Below, one piece after another: positions 22,485 to 32,976 of a stretch of DNA of 64,000 nt. Numbering within the stretch: position 1 is the first letter of the stretch; every line of letters starts with the position of its first letter. The notes below the pieces were generated by a model that worked only from the letters and a program-made list of their open reading frames with translations, made no database searches and was not told the origin of the DNA. Source of the DNA: Pelistega ratti (GTDB lineage Bacteria > Pseudomonadota > Gammaproteobacteria > Burkholderiales > Burkholderiaceae_B); NCBI RefSeq assembly GCF_009833965.1, contig NZ_CP047165.1, positions 186,001-250,000 of the forward strand, given 5' to 3'. The translations under genes and the position numbers were made by a program.

Positions 22485-23699
22485 TTAGGTTTTTAAATGA
22501 CTGATTGATGCTGATGTATAACGTTTAGCAATTGCTTCAATCAATCGTTGTGCCGCTTCATCCTTAGGCAAAGTAGGTAACTGTTCTTCACCCTTATCAT
22601 CAAATAAAACCATTGTAGTGGTATCTGCTTCCATTACTTGTTGTGCAAGATTACCTACCAAGAGGGGAACGCCTTTACGAAGACGTTTTTCTTGAGCATA
22701 CAGGTTTAAGTTTTCTGTTTCAGCTGCAAAGCCTACACACCATGGGGCTTTATCCAGATGAGCAACCTCTGCCAAAATATCAGGATTAGGGGAAAAGTGT
22801 AGCTGTAAACCTTGTTGGTCTTGTTTTTTTTGCTTGTGTTCGGTGTAATTATCAATATGCCAATCAGCAACAGCCGCTACACTAATAAAAATATCATAGG
22901 TGCTTGCTTGTGATAAAACCGCTTGATGCATTTCTCTAGCGGTGCGTACCTTTTCAATAGTAACCCCATAAGGTGTTGCTAGGGTAGTAGGTCCACTAAT
23001 AAGATGCACATTAGCCCCAGCATTAAATGCTGCTTGTGCAATGGCATAGCCCATTTTGCCTGATGAACGATTCGTAATCATTCTAACAGGGTCAATAGGT
23101 TCTTCAGTCGGGCCTGCCGTGATTAATACTTTTTTTCCTACTAAGATTGATGGTGTGAAAAAAGCCTGACATTCAGCCATAATCTGAGGAACTTCTAACA
23201 TACGACCATAGCCTGTTTCGCCACAGGCTTGTATGCCATTAGCAGGGCCCCAAATATGGATACTGTCTTGCTGTAAGAGGGAAATATTACGTTGGTTAGC
23301 AGGATTACTCCACATTTCCCGATTCATAGCAGGAACAATAGCAAGCGGACAAGCTCCTCTAGCAAGGCAAAGTGTAGAGAGTAAATCGTTAGCAAAACCA
23401 TGGGCAAGTTTTGCGATAAAATCGGCACTACAAGGAGCAATTAAAATTAAGTCGGCTTGTCGGCTTAAATTAATATGTGCCATACTATTATCCATGCGGT
23501 CATCTTGTGTATTTATAAAAACAGGATGATGACTTAATGCTTGCATGGTGGTTGGTGTAATAAAGTGTGTTGCCGCTTCAGTCATTACCACGGTTACTTG
23601 AGCACCTTGATCAATCAGACGGCGGCAAAGTTCTGCACTTTTATAACAAGCAATTCCACCTGTTAGCCCTAGAACAATATGTTTACCTTGTAGTTTCAT
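22485..23699 (-). CDS. coaBC: Bifunctional phosphopantothenoylcysteine decarboxylase / phosphopantothenate-cysteine ligase
   Basis: CoaBC performs two consecutive steps of coenzyme A synthesis. The CoaB half joins cysteine to 4'-phosphopantothenate with CTP; the CoaC half decarboxylates the product using FMN. The 404-residue protein has the CoaC domain first (GLTGGIACYKSAELCRRL, the IAPCSADFIAKLAHG FMN region, PAMNREMW and the catalytic-cysteine loop ACGETGYGRM). The CoaB domain follows from about 185 (ITAGPTEEPIDPVR, ITNRSSGKMGYAIA, then the CTP-binding VAAVADWH). It lies 8 bases after lspA in the ribF-ileS-lspA-coaBC run, so the four genes are probably one transcript. Confidence 0.96.
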   Translation of the reverse strand: MKLQGKHIVLGLTGGIACYKSAELCRRLIDQGAQVTVVMTEAATHFITPTTMQALSHHPVFINTQDDRMDNSMAHINLSRQADLILIAPCSADFIAKLAHGFANDLLSTLCLARGACPLAIVPAMNREMWSNPANQRNISLLQQDSIHIWGPANGIQACGETGYGRMLEVPQIMAECQAFFTPSILVGKKVLITAGPTEEPIDPVRMITNRSSGKMGYAIAQAAFNAGANVHLISGPTTLATPYGVTIEKVRTAREMHQAVLSQASTYDIFISVAAVADWHIDNYTEHKQKKQDQQGLQLHFSPNPDILAEVAHLDKAPWCVGFAAETENLNLYAQEKRLRKGVPLLVGNLAQQVMEADTTTMVLFDDKGEEQLPTLPKDEAAQRLIEAIAKRYTSASISHLKT

Positions 23700-23707
23700 G
23701 ATATGGC

Positions 23708-24205
23708 TTAATTATTTTTCCTAAAAAATAATTCTTCAATAATAATCAATGTTGCCCCTATCGTAATAAAGCAATCTGCCAAATTAAATGCAGGGAAATA
23801 AAATTGCCAGTCTTCCCAGTAGAACAACAGAAAATCAATAACATGACCATAGGCAATACGGTCAATAAGATTACCGGCTGCCCCTGCTAGAATAAGGGAA
23901 AGGGCAAAGCAAAAAAAGGGTTGCTCTTTATGCGTTTTGAGTAAATAAATAATAAAAGCACAAGCTCCAAAGGCTAAAGCGATAAAGAGCCAGCGTTGCC
24001 ATCCTCCTGCTTCTGCGCCTATGCTAAAGGCAGCTCCTGTATTATAAATAAGGATAAAGTCGAAAAACGGCAATACATTGACACGCTCAGCAAACTCAAA
24101 TGTATGTTCTACATAGAGTTTGCTTGCTTGGTCGAGTGCTATCAATATAATCGCTAGTATAGCCCAAAAAGAGAAGGGTTTTTGCACTAATTGAGAACTA
24201 GGCAT
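23708..24205 (-). CDS. lspA: Prolipoprotein signal peptidase (signal peptidase II)
   Basis: LspA is an inner-membrane aspartyl protease that cleaves the signal peptide of diacylglyceryl-modified prolipoproteins. I set the start at 24205 (MPSSQLVQK; 165 residues), because the upstream extension is translated inside ileS. The start overlaps the ileS stop by eight bases. Four membrane segments are visible. The conserved [25 protein letters not shown] and [11 protein letters not shown] carry the two catalytic aspartates. Several lipoproteins in this window would be its substrates (for example 32533, 53155 and 57336). Confidence 0.95.
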   Translation of the reverse strand: MPSSQLVQKPFSFWAILAIILIALDQASKLYVEHTFEFAERVNVLPFFDFILIYNTGAAFSIGAEAGGWQRWLFIALAFGACAFIIYLLKTHKEQPFFCFALSLILAGAAGNLIDRIAYGHVIDFLLFYWEDWQFYFPAFNLADCFITIGATLIIIEELFFRKNN

Positions 24206-27065
24206 ATTGGCGAATTTCCCCATCTCCGTGAAGATTACTATCGCAACGACCACAAATATCAGGATGTTCGTGGTTATGACCAACATCTGCCGTATAGTGC
24301 CAGCAGCGATCGCATTTCTTCTCTGCCGAGGCGATAACCTCAAATAGTGGTTCTGTGGTATCGGCTTGTTTTAATGTTACTTTAGAAACAATAAAGACAA
24401 AGCGTAAATCTTCACCTAAGCTAGATAAAATAGCCATATCTTCAGCATTAACTGCTATTTGAACTTCTGCTTGAAGGGAAGAACCAATTAAGCCTTCGCT
24501 ACGTTTATTTTCAAGCTCTTTATTAAGTAATGCACGAATCGTCAGGATACGATGCCATTTGTTTTCTAAACTATCTGCATTTACTATGTTAGGTACTTGT
24601 TCAAAAAGTTCTGTAAAGATAGTAATTGTATGAGCAAGTGGTGTATTTTTGAGGAAAGTCTGACGCATTTCTCCCCATGCTTCTTCTGCGGTAAAGGAGA
24701 GAATAGGGGCAATTAATTTCACCATGGTCATCGTGATATAGTAAAGTGCAGTCTGAGCTGAACGGCGAGCGAGACTATCTTTGCCTGATGTATATAGACG
24801 ATCCTTGAGAATATCTAAATAGAATGCCCCTAAATCCTCTGAGCAGAAAATTTGGAGACGTGAAACAGCAGGGTGGAATTCAAATTTTTCATAGTTTGCC
24901 AATACTTGGTCTTGCATTGCTTTTGTAAAAACTAAAGCAAATTGATCCACTTCAAGTAATTTTTCAACAGGGATTAAATCTTTACTTGCATCAAAGTCAC
25001 TTAAATTGCCCAGTAAGAAGTACAAAGTATTACGGATACGGCGATAGCTTTCCACAACACGTTTAAGAATTTGATCAGAAATAGAAAGTTCACCAGAGTA
25101 ATCGGTTGAGGCTGTCCATAAACGAATAATTTCAGCACCTAATGTATCTGATACTTTTTGTGGTGCAATCACATTACCGAGTGATTTACTCATTTTACGA
25201 CCTTCACCATCTACGACAAAGCCATGTGTTAATAAGGCTTTATAAGGTGCTTGACCAAAGAGCATAGAAGAGGTGAGTAAAGAAGAGTGGAACCAACCAC
25301 GGTGTTGATCTGATCCCTCTAGGTATAAGTCAGCGGGCCATGCAAGGATATCCGAATGAGAACCTTGACAAGCGTGATCTTTACCACCCATGACTGTGTA
25401 ATGGGTTGCACCAGAGTCAAACCATACATCAAGGGTATCACGATTTTTTTCATATACCGCGGCTTCTTCAGCAGGTAATAAATCGCTTGGTTCAATTTTT
25501 TGCCATGCTTCGATACCTTCTTTTTCGACACGCTGTGCAATTTGCTCAAGTAGTTCGGTGGTACGAGGATGTAGTTCGCCTGTTTCTTTATGAACAAAGA
25601 ATGCCATTGGTACACCCCATTGACGTTGGCGAGAAAGCGTCCAGTCAGGGCGATTGCTAATCATGGCGTGTAAACGTGCGCGTCCCCAAGAGGGGAAGAA
25701 GCTAGTCTCATCAACCGCTTTAAGGGCTTTTTCACGAAGAGTGCCACTACCGTCATTTGGTTTTACATCCATACCTGCAAACCATTGACTGGTTGCACGG
25801 TAAATAACGGGTGTTTTATGACGCCAACAATGCATATAGCTATGTTTAAGATTTTTGACTTGTAGTAAAGTTCCTGCTAATTTTAGTGCTTCAATAATTT
25901 TAGGGTTGGCTTCCCAGATACTTAAACCACCGAATAAGGGTAAACTACTCGCATATTGACCATTTCCCATGACAGGATTAATGATTTGATCATCATGAAT
26001 ACCATTTGTTTTGCAAGATAGGAAGTCTTCTACACCATAAGCAGGGGCAGAGTGGACGATACCCGTACCTGCATCAATTGTTACATAATCAGCGAGGAAA
26101 ATAGGCGATAGACGTGCATATCCCTCATTGGCTTTACTAAGAGGGTGATGGAACTGAATACCTGCTAATTTTTCACCTTTCGTTGTAGCAATGACCTTAC
26201 CCTCGAGTTTCCATTGTTCTAAACAAGCTTGATAACGGTCTTTAGCTAATAGTAATAATTTGCCTGTTGGTAAGGCTTCATTTAATTCAACTAATACATA
26301 GTCTAAATCAGGGTGTGCATTTAAGGCTTGGTTAGAGGGAATTGTCCAAGGGGTAGTTGTCCAGATAACAATAGCACCATCTTCTACCTTATCCAAACCA
26401 AAAGCCTGTGCAAGTTTATCTTTTTCAGCAAAAGTAAAGGCGACATCAATAGCAGGGTCTTCTTTGTCTTTATACTCAACTTCGGCTTCAGCTAGTGCTG
26501 ATTGACAATCAAAACACCAATTAACAGGTTTTAATCCTCGGAAGATATAGCCTTTGTCAATAAGGCCCGATAAAGCACGAATTTCATTGGCCTCATTACT
26601 ATAGTTCATTGTCAGGTAAGGATTTGACCAGTCACCTAATACACCTAATCGTTTAAAGTCTTTACGTTGGCGTTCTACTTGCTCATATGCATAAGCTCGT
26701 GCTTTGGCTTGAACTTCAGCAACAGGAAGATGTTTACCATATTGTTTTTCGATTTGAATTTCAATAGGCATACCATGGCAATCCCAACCCGGTACATAAG
26801 GGGCATCAAAGCCACTCATACCACGACTTTTGATGATAATGTCTTTTAAGATTTTGTTAATAGCGTGACCAATATGAATATCGCCGTTTGCATAGGGAGG
26901 CCCATCATGTAAAATAAATTTAGGGCGTCCTTTACTAGCAGCACGAATGGCTTCATATACTTTATTTTCTTCCCATTGAGCTACCCATTGTGGTTCTCGT
27001 TTGGGTAAATTACCCCGCATAGGGAAATTGGTTTCTGGTAAGTTTAACGTATCTTTATAGTCCAT
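24198..27065 (-). CDS. ileS: Isoleucyl-tRNA synthetase
   Basis: IleS charges tRNA-Ile with isoleucine and hydrolyses mischarged valine. From the ATG at 27065 ([18 protein letters not shown]) it has 955 residues, the usual size. The class I signature HIGH lies in [14 protein letters not shown] at about residue 64. The KMSKS loop is [10 protein letters not shown], the editing domain contains [13 protein letters not shown], and the C-terminal zinc finger has CDRCWHY and CGRCDSN. The start overlaps the end of ribF by 11 bases and the stop overlaps lspA, indicating translational coupling. Sixteen codons upstream of 27065 are open but lie within ribF. Confidence 0.97.
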   Translation of the reverse strand: MDYKDTLNLPETNFPMRGNLPKREPQWVAQWEENKVYEAIRAASKGRPKFILHDGPPYANGDIHIGHAINKILKDIIIKSRGMSGFDAPYVPGWDCHGMPIEIQIEKQYGKHLPVAEVQAKARAYAYEQVERQRKDFKRLGVLGDWSNPYLTMNYSNEANEIRALSGLIDKGYIFRGLKPVNWCFDCQSALAEAEVEYKDKEDPAIDVAFTFAEKDKLAQAFGLDKVEDGAIVIWTTTPWTIPSNQALNAHPDLDYVLVELNEALPTGKLLLLAKDRYQACLEQWKLEGKVIATTKGEKLAGIQFHHPLSKANEGYARLSPIFLADYVTIDAGTGIVHSAPAYGVEDFLSCKTNGIHDDQIINPVMGNGQYASSLPLFGGLSIWEANPKIIEALKLAGTLLQVKNLKHSYMHCWRHKTPVIYRATSQWFAGMDVKPNDGSGTLREKALKAVDETSFFPSWGRARLHAMISNRPDWTLSRQRQWGVPMAFFVHKETGELHPRTTELLEQIAQRVEKEGIEAWQKIEPSDLLPAEEAAVYEKNRDTLDVWFDSGATHYTVMGGKDHACQGSHSDILAWPADLYLEGSDQHRGWFHSSLLTSSMLFGQAPYKALLTHGFVVDGEGRKMSKSLGNVIAPQKVSDTLGAEIIRLWTASTDYSGELSISDQILKRVVESYRRIRNTLYFLLGNLSDFDASKDLIPVEKLLEVDQFALVFTKAMQDQVLANYEKFEFHPAVSRLQIFCSEDLGAFYLDILKDRLYTSGKDSLARRSAQTALYYITMTMVKLIAPILSFTAEEAWGEMRQTFLKNTPLAHTITIFTELFEQVPNIVNADSLENKWHRILTIRALLNKELENKRSEGLIGSSLQAEVQIAVNAEDMAILSSLGEDLRFVFIVSKVTLKQADTTEPLFEVIASAEKKCDRCWHYTADVGHNHEHPDICGRCDSNLHGDGEIRQYA

Positions 27066-28011
27066 GATCATCAAAATAATGTTGTGCGATGGCGATATCC
27101 TTTTGGATAGCACTCATCATTGTGGTTAAATCTGGGAATTTTTCCTCATCTCTGATGTAGTGATGAAAATCAATCGTTACCATTCTACCGTAAGCTGAGA
27201 CAGAATGATTGAGAATATGCACTTCTAGTAACACTTCACCATGTAATTCAACTGTTGGTCGTACCCCTAAACTGGCGACTGCAGGTAAAGCATGTTCACT
27301 TAACCCTCGCACAGAGACCACATAAATACCTGATCGTAAAGCACAACGAGGCATAACGGGGATATTTAACGTGGGTATGCCAATGGTTCGACCCAGTTTT
27401 TTACCATGAATGACGTGTCCACTAATGCTATATCGGCGTCCTAAAAAGGAATTTGCCTTTTCAATTTGACCAAAAGCAAGGGCTTGACGTAGTTCTGTAC
27501 TGGAATAGCGAATTTGATGGTTATCCAGTACGTCTTGCATGATTTCTACGGTAAAATGGTGCTGTTGGGCAGCTTCTTTGAGTAATTCAATATTACCACT
27601 ACGGCGATGCCCAAACTGAAAGTCCTCTCCAACGTAGAGATAGCGTACTTGTAATTGCTCAAGTAAAACTTTTTGAATAAAGTCTTGTGCTGACATTTGA
27701 GCCATTGCTTGGTTAAAGGTTTGCAGATAAACAGCCTCTATCCCATGACAGTTTAGAGCCATTACTTTATCGCGTAAAGTAGAAATACGCGTAGGAATAA
27801 GCTCTTGACGCTGACCTCTCAACGCAAAGAATTCTCTTGGATGAGGGGTAAAGGTAAGTACCGAGGGTATCAAATGACGTGCATAAGCCTGCTTGACTAA
27901 ATGCTCAAGCAAATGCTGATGTCCAATATGTACACCATCAAAATTACCAATGGTGAGGGCAGTTGGTTGAACTGCTTTTTCGTTACGATAGAGTTTAATA
28001 GAATTTTTCAC
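27055..28011 (-). CDS. ribF: Bifunctional riboflavin kinase / FAD synthetase
   Basis: RibF phosphorylates riboflavin to FMN and adenylates FMN to FAD. The 318-residue protein has the N-terminal nucleotidyltransferase domain first ([18 protein letters not shown], with the GxxDGVHxGH phosphate-binding loop, and [15 protein letters not shown]). The riboflavin kinase domain follows from about 185 ([19 protein letters not shown], then GIPTLNI, with the PTLN motif). It is the first gene of ribF-ileS-lspA-coaBC and is divergent from purN, which starts 45 bases away. Confidence 0.96.
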   Translation of the reverse strand: MKNSIKLYRNEKAVQPTALTIGNFDGVHIGHQHLLEHLVKQAYARHLIPSVLTFTPHPREFFALRGQRQELIPTRISTLRDKVMALNCHGIEAVYLQTFNQAMAQMSAQDFIQKVLLEQLQVRYLYVGEDFQFGHRRSGNIELLKEAAQQHHFTVEIMQDVLDNHQIRYSSTELRQALAFGQIEKANSFLGRRYSISGHVIHGKKLGRTIGIPTLNIPVMPRCALRSGIYVVSVRGLSEHALPAVASLGVRPTVELHGEVLLEVHILNHSVSAYGRMVTIDFHHYIRDEEKFPDLTTMMSAIQKDIAIAQHYFDDHGL

Positions 28012-28056
28012 GTCTAACAGTTTACAATTATTTTGTTATTTTGTAGGAGATTTTTC

Positions 28057-28716
28057 GTGTCTGAACAAAAACAAGCACAAAAACGATTTGTTATTTTAAT
28101 CTCAGGAAGAGGTTCAAATATGCAAGCCATCGTTAATATGGCAAAAAAACGTGATGATATTCATATTGCGGCGGTGATTTCACATAAACCTAATAGTGTT
28201 GGATTGGTTTGGGCAAAAGAGCAGGGAATCGAAACAGCAGAGCTATTACATAAGTCATATCCTACGCGAGAGTCTTATGATGAGGCATTACGAGATTTAG
28301 TATTAAGTTATCAAGCTGATTATGTTATTTTGGCGGGGTTTATGCGAATTTTAACAGAGGTGTTTATTGAGCCTTTTAAAGGACGATTAATTAATATCCA
28401 TCCCTCTTTATTACCTAGTTTTACAGGGTTAGATACACATGAACGAGCCATTGTGGAAGGGGTTAAGGTACATGGTTGTACCGTGCATTTTGTTACCCCT
28501 GTTTTAGATGTTGGGCCTATTATTGCTCAAGCGATTGTTCCTGTACATAAGAAAGATGATGCAGATACTTTAGCGGCACGTGTCCTGACGATGGAGCATC
28601 AAGTTTATCCTGCAGTAGTCGATTATTTAGCACAAGATTTACTTTCTTTGCATAATCAACAGGTTGAATACAAAAAGCCTGTTACTACCTTATTTGTGCA
28701 TCCTGATATTGGCTAA
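28057..28716 (+). CDS. purN: Phosphoribosylglycinamide formyltransferase
   Basis: PurN transfers a formyl group from 10-formyl-THF to GAR in purine synthesis. The start is GTG at 28057, because TAGGAG lies eight bases upstream; a TTG eight codons earlier would place the start before that site. This gives 219 residues. Motifs are the phosphate loop ISGRGSNMQAIV, the folate-binding/catalytic INIHPSLLPSF with Asn and His, and the DVGPIIAQ aspartate. It is followed after about 46 bases by an RsmB/NOP methyltransferase, an order common in the Alcaligenaceae. Confidence 0.95.
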   Translation: MSEQKQAQKRFVILISGRGSNMQAIVNMAKKRDDIHIAAVISHKPNSVGLVWAKEQGIETAELLHKSYPTRESYDEALRDLVLSYQADYVILAGFMRILTEVFIEPFKGRLINIHPSLLPSFTGLDTHERAIVEGVKVHGCTVHFVTPVLDVGPIIAQAIVPVHKKDDADTLAARVLTMEHQVYPAVVDYLAQDLLSLHNQQVEYKKPVTTLFVHPDIG

Positions 28717-28762
28717 TAGTCGTTAGCTTTATACCCTTTGATATTTGTAGAAATTGATTTTA

Positions 28763-30109
28763 ATGATGAAAAAAAACACCACTAAACATACTAAAAAACA
28801 GACGATAAAACGTCATGCAAACACAACTAGCTCATTTGCAAAATTACCCATACTTCAGCAACGTATTCAGCAAGTTGCGCAGGTATTGGATAAAGTTTTA
28901 AAGTTTAATCACCCTGCTGATGCTGTTTTATCGGCTTGGTTTAAAGAAAATCGTCAATTAGGCGGGAGAGATAGAGGGGAAGTTGCTGAGGCAGTATTTG
29001 ATATTTTACGTCATTTACGTTTTTATCGTCATCTGGCTGAAAGTGGCGTAGGTCCAGCCCATCAACGTTTAGCAATCTTGGGTTTAGTACATACGGTAGG
29101 TCAAGAAAAGGTGCAAGAGGTACTTGATGTTGCTCAACAAGATTGGTTAATGCGTGTTTTAAAAATAGATCAAGGTACTGTGGCAGCTGCTGTACGTTTT
29201 AGTTTACCCGATTGGTTATTTGAAACACTACAACAACAAGAAAATCCTGAAGCCCTTATGCAAGCTCTAAATACAAAAGCACCATTGGATTTGCGTGTTA
29301 ATCCTTTAAAGGTAGAGCGTGATGCAATATTAGCGACTTTACAAGCTGATGATGCCTTACGATTATTTAATGTTCAAGCAACACCTTATTCACCATGGGG
29401 AATCCGATTGGAAGGAAAGCCTGCGATTAATCGTTGGGCATTCTTTGAAAAAGGTGAGATTGAGGTACAAGATGAAGGAAGCCAATTACTTTGTCTTTTA
29501 GTCAGTCCTCGCCGTACCGATATGGTGATTGATTTCTGTGCTGGGGCAGGGGGAAAAACTTTATTATTAGGTGCAATGATGCGTTCACAAGGGCGATTAT
29601 ATGCCTTTGATGTGTCAGGTGCGCGTTTAGCTAAGGCTAAACCACGGATTGCTCGTAGTGGTTTATCTAATGTCATGTGTGTGCAAATTGAGAATGAAAA
29701 TGATGTGAGAGTGAAGCGTTTACAAGGTAAAGCTCATCGTGTTTTAGTCGATGCGCCTTGTTCTGGTGTTGGCACTTTACGTCGTAATCCAGATCTAAAA
29801 TGGCGACAAACTCCTCAAGATTTAGCCGAATTAACTGCATTACAAGCACGTATTTTAGAAAAAGCCTCTCGCTGTGTTGCTTCTGGAGGTCGTTTGATTT
29901 ATTCAACGTGTAGTTTATTACCACAAGAAAATGAACAACAAGTGGAAGCGTTTTTAGCGAATCATCCAGCGTTTACTTTAGTCCCTTTTGAGCAAGTGCT
30001 AGGGGATCGCTTACCAAAAGGCTTGCAGTCGGTAAATGGTATGCTCAAATTACGTCCAGATGTACATGGTACAGATGGTTTTTTTGCTGCTGTTTTAGAG
30101 AAAGCCTAA
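28763..30109 (+). CDS. RsmB/NOP-family RNA (cytosine-C5) methyltransferase
   Basis: Class I SAM-dependent enzymes of this family form 5-methylcytosine in rRNA (RsmB modifies C967 of 16S in E. coli) or tRNA. The ~448-residue protein has an N-terminal helical extension (HPADAVLSAWFKENRQLGG) and a C-terminal Rossmann domain. The SAM site is DFCAGAGGKTLLLG. Motif IV, with the cysteine that releases product, is VDAPCSGVGTLRRNPDLKW. Motif VI, with the nucleophilic cysteine, is YSTCSLLPQENE. Both cysteines are present, so it should be active. The exact target base is not certain; this copy differs from classic RsmB in lacking an obvious NusB-like N-domain. The start could be 28763 or 28766. Confidence 0.88.
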   Translation: MMKKNTTKHTKKQTIKRHANTTSSFAKLPILQQRIQQVAQVLDKVLKFNHPADAVLSAWFKENRQLGGRDRGEVAEAVFDILRHLRFYRHLAESGVGPAHQRLAILGLVHTVGQEKVQEVLDVAQQDWLMRVLKIDQGTVAAAVRFSLPDWLFETLQQQENPEALMQALNTKAPLDLRVNPLKVERDAILATLQADDALRLFNVQATPYSPWGIRLEGKPAINRWAFFEKGEIEVQDEGSQLLCLLVSPRRTDMVIDFCAGAGGKTLLLGAMMRSQGRLYAFDVSGARLAKAKPRIARSGLSNVMCVQIENENDVRVKRLQGKAHRVLVDAPCSGVGTLRRNPDLKWRQTPQDLAELTALQARILEKASRCVASGGRLIYSTCSLLPQENEQQVEAFLANHPAFTLVPFEQVLGDRLPKGLQSVNGMLKLRPDVHGTDGFFAAVLEKA

Positions 30110-30188
30110 GCAATGAGTAGAAGGATAATAAATAAAGATATAAATTAATAATCATTTTATTCCTAATACGAAAGATTTTATCAATAAA

Positions 30189-30216
30189 AATACTGGTATA
30201 ATAACCAGTATTTTTG
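30189..30216 (+). terminator. Terminator after the RNA methyltransferase
   Basis: Stem TACTGGT (30191-30197) with ACCAGTA (30204-30210), followed by TTTTTG. Confidence 0.72.
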
Positions 30217-30251
30217 TATTTTAAAGATAAGTAAAAATATCTAGGTAGCGC

Positions 30252-32480
30252 ATGATTAATATAGAACAACTCAATCCTGAACAACGCCTTGCTGTTACAA
30301 CAGATGCACAGTATGTCCTCGTACTGGCAGGTGCTGGGAGTGGTAAGACTAAAGTGCTGACAACACGAATGGCATGGCTTATTGAACAAGGATTAGTGAG
30401 TCCCGGTGGTATATTAGCCGTTACTTTTACCAATAAAGCGGCTAAAGAGATGCTACAACGTATTCATGCTTTATTGTCTGTCAATACACGAGCAATGTGG
30501 GTAGGGACGTTTCATGGGCTTTGTAATCGTTTATTGCGTGCGCATTATCGTGATGCAGGTTTACCTCAGAATTTTCAAATACTTGATACGCAGGATCAGC
30601 TCTCAGCAATTAAGCGCTTACTTAAACTTTACAATATTGATACCGAGAAATACCCACCAAAAGAAGTTTTCTACTTTATTAATCGTCAAAAAGAAAAGGG
30701 TTTACGCCCACAAGATATTGCTCCGACTGACCCTCATGAGGTACGTTTAGTTGAATTATATGAACTTTATCAAAATCAATGCGATAAAGAAGGGGTAGTG
30801 GATTTTGCTGAACTCTTACTAAGAGCATTTGAATTACTCAAAAATAATATACCTATCCGAGAACATTATCAGCGCCGTTTTTCGCATATTTTGATTGATG
30901 AGTTTCAAGATACCAATGATCTACAGTATAAGTGGCTGCGATTATTAGCAGGGCAAAAAAATGCTGTTTTTGCCGTAGGAGATGATGACCAATCTATTTA
31001 CTCATTTAGAGGGGCAAATGTAGGGAATATGCAAGACTTTGAGCGAGATTACGCAAAAGGTCATATTATTCGTTTAGAGCAGAATTACCGCTCTTATAAT
31101 CATATTCTCCATTCAGCAAATGCATTAATTGCGCATAATAAAGACAGACTAGGGAAAAATCTATGGACAGAAAGAGGGCATGGTGAGCCTATTCGTATTA
31201 ATGAGTTAAATGATGATCGTCAGGAAGCACAATGGATTGTAGATGAAGCTAAATCCTTAATTAGAGAGGGAGTAGATTATCAGCAGATTGCTGTTCTTTA
31301 TCGTAGTAATGCACAATCGCGTGCGATAGAGCATGCTTTTTTCAGTGTGGGCTTACCTTATCGTGTCTATGGCGGGTTGCGTTTTTTTGAACGTCAAGAA
31401 ATCAAACACGTACTTGCTTATTTACGGTTAATTCATCATCTTGATGATGATACCTCATTCTTGCGTGTGGTGAATTTCCCAGCGAGAGGAATAGGGGCAA
31501 GAACGCTTGAGCATTTGGGGGATGCCGCCAAAGAAATTGGTTGTAGTTTAGCCTTAGCTGTTGGTGCTTTAAAAGGGGCTTCTGCTGCTAAGTTGGCTGC
31601 CTTTGTTGATTTGATTAATCGCCTCAAGGATATGGCAAAAATACTGACGCTACCCGAATTGATTCAGCAAGTTATTCATGATACAGGTATTGAAGCCTTT
31701 TATGAAAATGAACGAGAGGGAGAAGAGCACTTAGAAAACTTAAACGAATTGGTCAATGCGGCTAAGGTGTTTTGTATAGAAGAGTCTTTTGAGAATATTC
31801 CAGCAGCACAAATGAATCAGGTCGTTGTGAATGCTGAAGAAGGGCAAACTACTACCGAATATCAATCTGCATTAGATATGTTTCTTAGCCATGCTAGTCT
31901 AGAAGGTGGTGATAACCAAGCAGAGCATGGTGCAAATGCTATCCAATTAATGACTATTCATGCGGCAAAAGGGTTAGAGTTTGATGTTGTTTTTGTATCA
32001 GGTTTAGAGCAAGGTTTATTTCCGCACCAAAATAGTCTTGTCGCTGAAGATGGTTTAGAAGAAGAACGCCGATTAATGTATGTAGCGATTACACGTGCCA
32101 GAGAACGTTTGTATTTATCAGGTGCTTATCAACGAATGCTTTATGGTCAAACGGAATACACCACTCGTTCACAATTTTTAGAAGAAATTCCAGAAGAGCA
32201 TACTAAATGGCTTTGTCCCAAAGAAAAAGTCAATGCCTATATGAAAGATGATATATTTACCACATCATCTCATGGAAAAACAATCGCAAAAATAACGAAT
32301 GGTGTACAGGTGGGGAATAAACTATTCAAAGTCGGTCAGCGTGTTCGTCATGCAAAGTTTGGTGAAGGTATGATTATTAATTTATCGGGTCAGGGCATGG
32401 ATGCTCAAGCACAGATTATCTTTGAAACCGCAGGAGCCAAAACACTTGCCATTGCGATTGCCAAATTAGATATACTATAA
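30252..32480 (+). CDS. uvrD: UvrD/PcrA-type superfamily 1 DNA helicase
   Basis: This 3'-5' helicase removes incised oligonucleotides in nucleotide-excision repair and mismatch repair and clears proteins from DNA. At 742 residues it has UvrD length. SF1A motifs are in order: NPEQRLAV (Q motif), AGAGSGKTKVL (Walker A, about 26-36), FTNKAAKEM (Ia), DEFQDTNDLQ (II), GDDDQSIYSFRGA (III), LEQNYRS (IV), TIHAAKGLEFD (V) and VAITRARERLY (VI). The C-terminal RVRHAKFGEGMI segment is the UvrD/PcrA type-specific Tudor-like domain and argues against Rep. Confidence 0.93.
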   Translation: MINIEQLNPEQRLAVTTDAQYVLVLAGAGSGKTKVLTTRMAWLIEQGLVSPGGILAVTFTNKAAKEMLQRIHALLSVNTRAMWVGTFHGLCNRLLRAHYRDAGLPQNFQILDTQDQLSAIKRLLKLYNIDTEKYPPKEVFYFINRQKEKGLRPQDIAPTDPHEVRLVELYELYQNQCDKEGVVDFAELLLRAFELLKNNIPIREHYQRRFSHILIDEFQDTNDLQYKWLRLLAGQKNAVFAVGDDDQSIYSFRGANVGNMQDFERDYAKGHIIRLEQNYRSYNHILHSANALIAHNKDRLGKNLWTERGHGEPIRINELNDDRQEAQWIVDEAKSLIREGVDYQQIAVLYRSNAQSRAIEHAFFSVGLPYRVYGGLRFFERQEIKHVLAYLRLIHHLDDDTSFLRVVNFPARGIGARTLEHLGDAAKEIGCSLALAVGALKGASAAKLAAFVDLINRLKDMAKILTLPELIQQVIHDTGIEAFYENEREGEEHLENLNELVNAAKVFCIEESFENIPAAQMNQVVVNAEEGQTTTEYQSALDMFLSHASLEGGDNQAEHGANAIQLMTIHAAKGLEFDVVFVSGLEQGLFPHQNSLVAEDGLEEERRLMYVAITRARERLYLSGAYQRMLYGQTEYTTRSQFLEEIPEEHTKWLCPKEKVNAYMKDDIFTTSSHGKTIAKITNGVQVGNKLFKVGQRVRHAKFGEGMIINLSGQGMDAQAQIIFETAGAKTLAIAIAKLDIL

Positions 32481-32532
32481 GGGTAAAATGAGTTTATTAT
32501 TTTGAGTATAAAGTATTTTTTAGGAAAAGATG

Positions 32533-32745
32533 ATGAATAAAATAATAGTATTTAGTATGGCGTTATTACTCACTGCTTGCACTTCGGTTAATACTCATCA
32601 TAATAGTGCTGTTACTCGTAGTGGTACACAGGTCGGTCATTCTACCCATACTAATGCAGTTCAACAAAAACCTAAAATAGAAGTTTATGGCATGATGGAC
32701 GCGGGGATTGGTTATCACCGTACGAAAACCACTACGCATGATTAA
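32533..32745 (+). CDS. Small lipoprotein with a porin-like N-terminal motif
   Basis: This 70-residue protein has a lipoprotein signal (MNKIIVFSMALLLTAC, lipobox LTAC), so it should be lipid-anchored in the envelope. The mature part is only about 55 residues, rich in His, Thr and Ser. Its end, KIEVYGMMDAGIGYHRTK, resembles the first beta strand of Gram-negative general porins (typically VTLYGxxDAGxxY), and the protein stops immediately after it. Either it is a genuine small lipoprotein with a chance or domain-derived match, or the start of a truncated porin behind a lipoprotein leader. ATGs occur at 32530 and 32533; the second is better spaced from TAGGAAAAG. Function unknown. Confidence 0.65.
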   Translation: MNKIIVFSMALLLTACTSVNTHHNSAVTRSGTQVGHSTHTNAVQQKPKIEVYGMMDAGIGYHRTKTTTHD

Positions 32746-32976
32746 AGTAAGTGTATAAGTGGAAGTGGCTATATAGTGTTAGCTAATTATTTATGATTTT
32801 GTATTAAGTTTTTCCTATTGATAAAAGGAGATTTTTTCTCATTTATCCATTCTGTATCTGTTTTTTTCTGACACAATAATAGGTTTCTCAACGTATAATA
32901 AAGACTTTGGTTATACTCTTTTTATTAGAAAATAGTTAGCTTATTTACTTTATTTAATCTTTTCTTTGAGGAAAAA

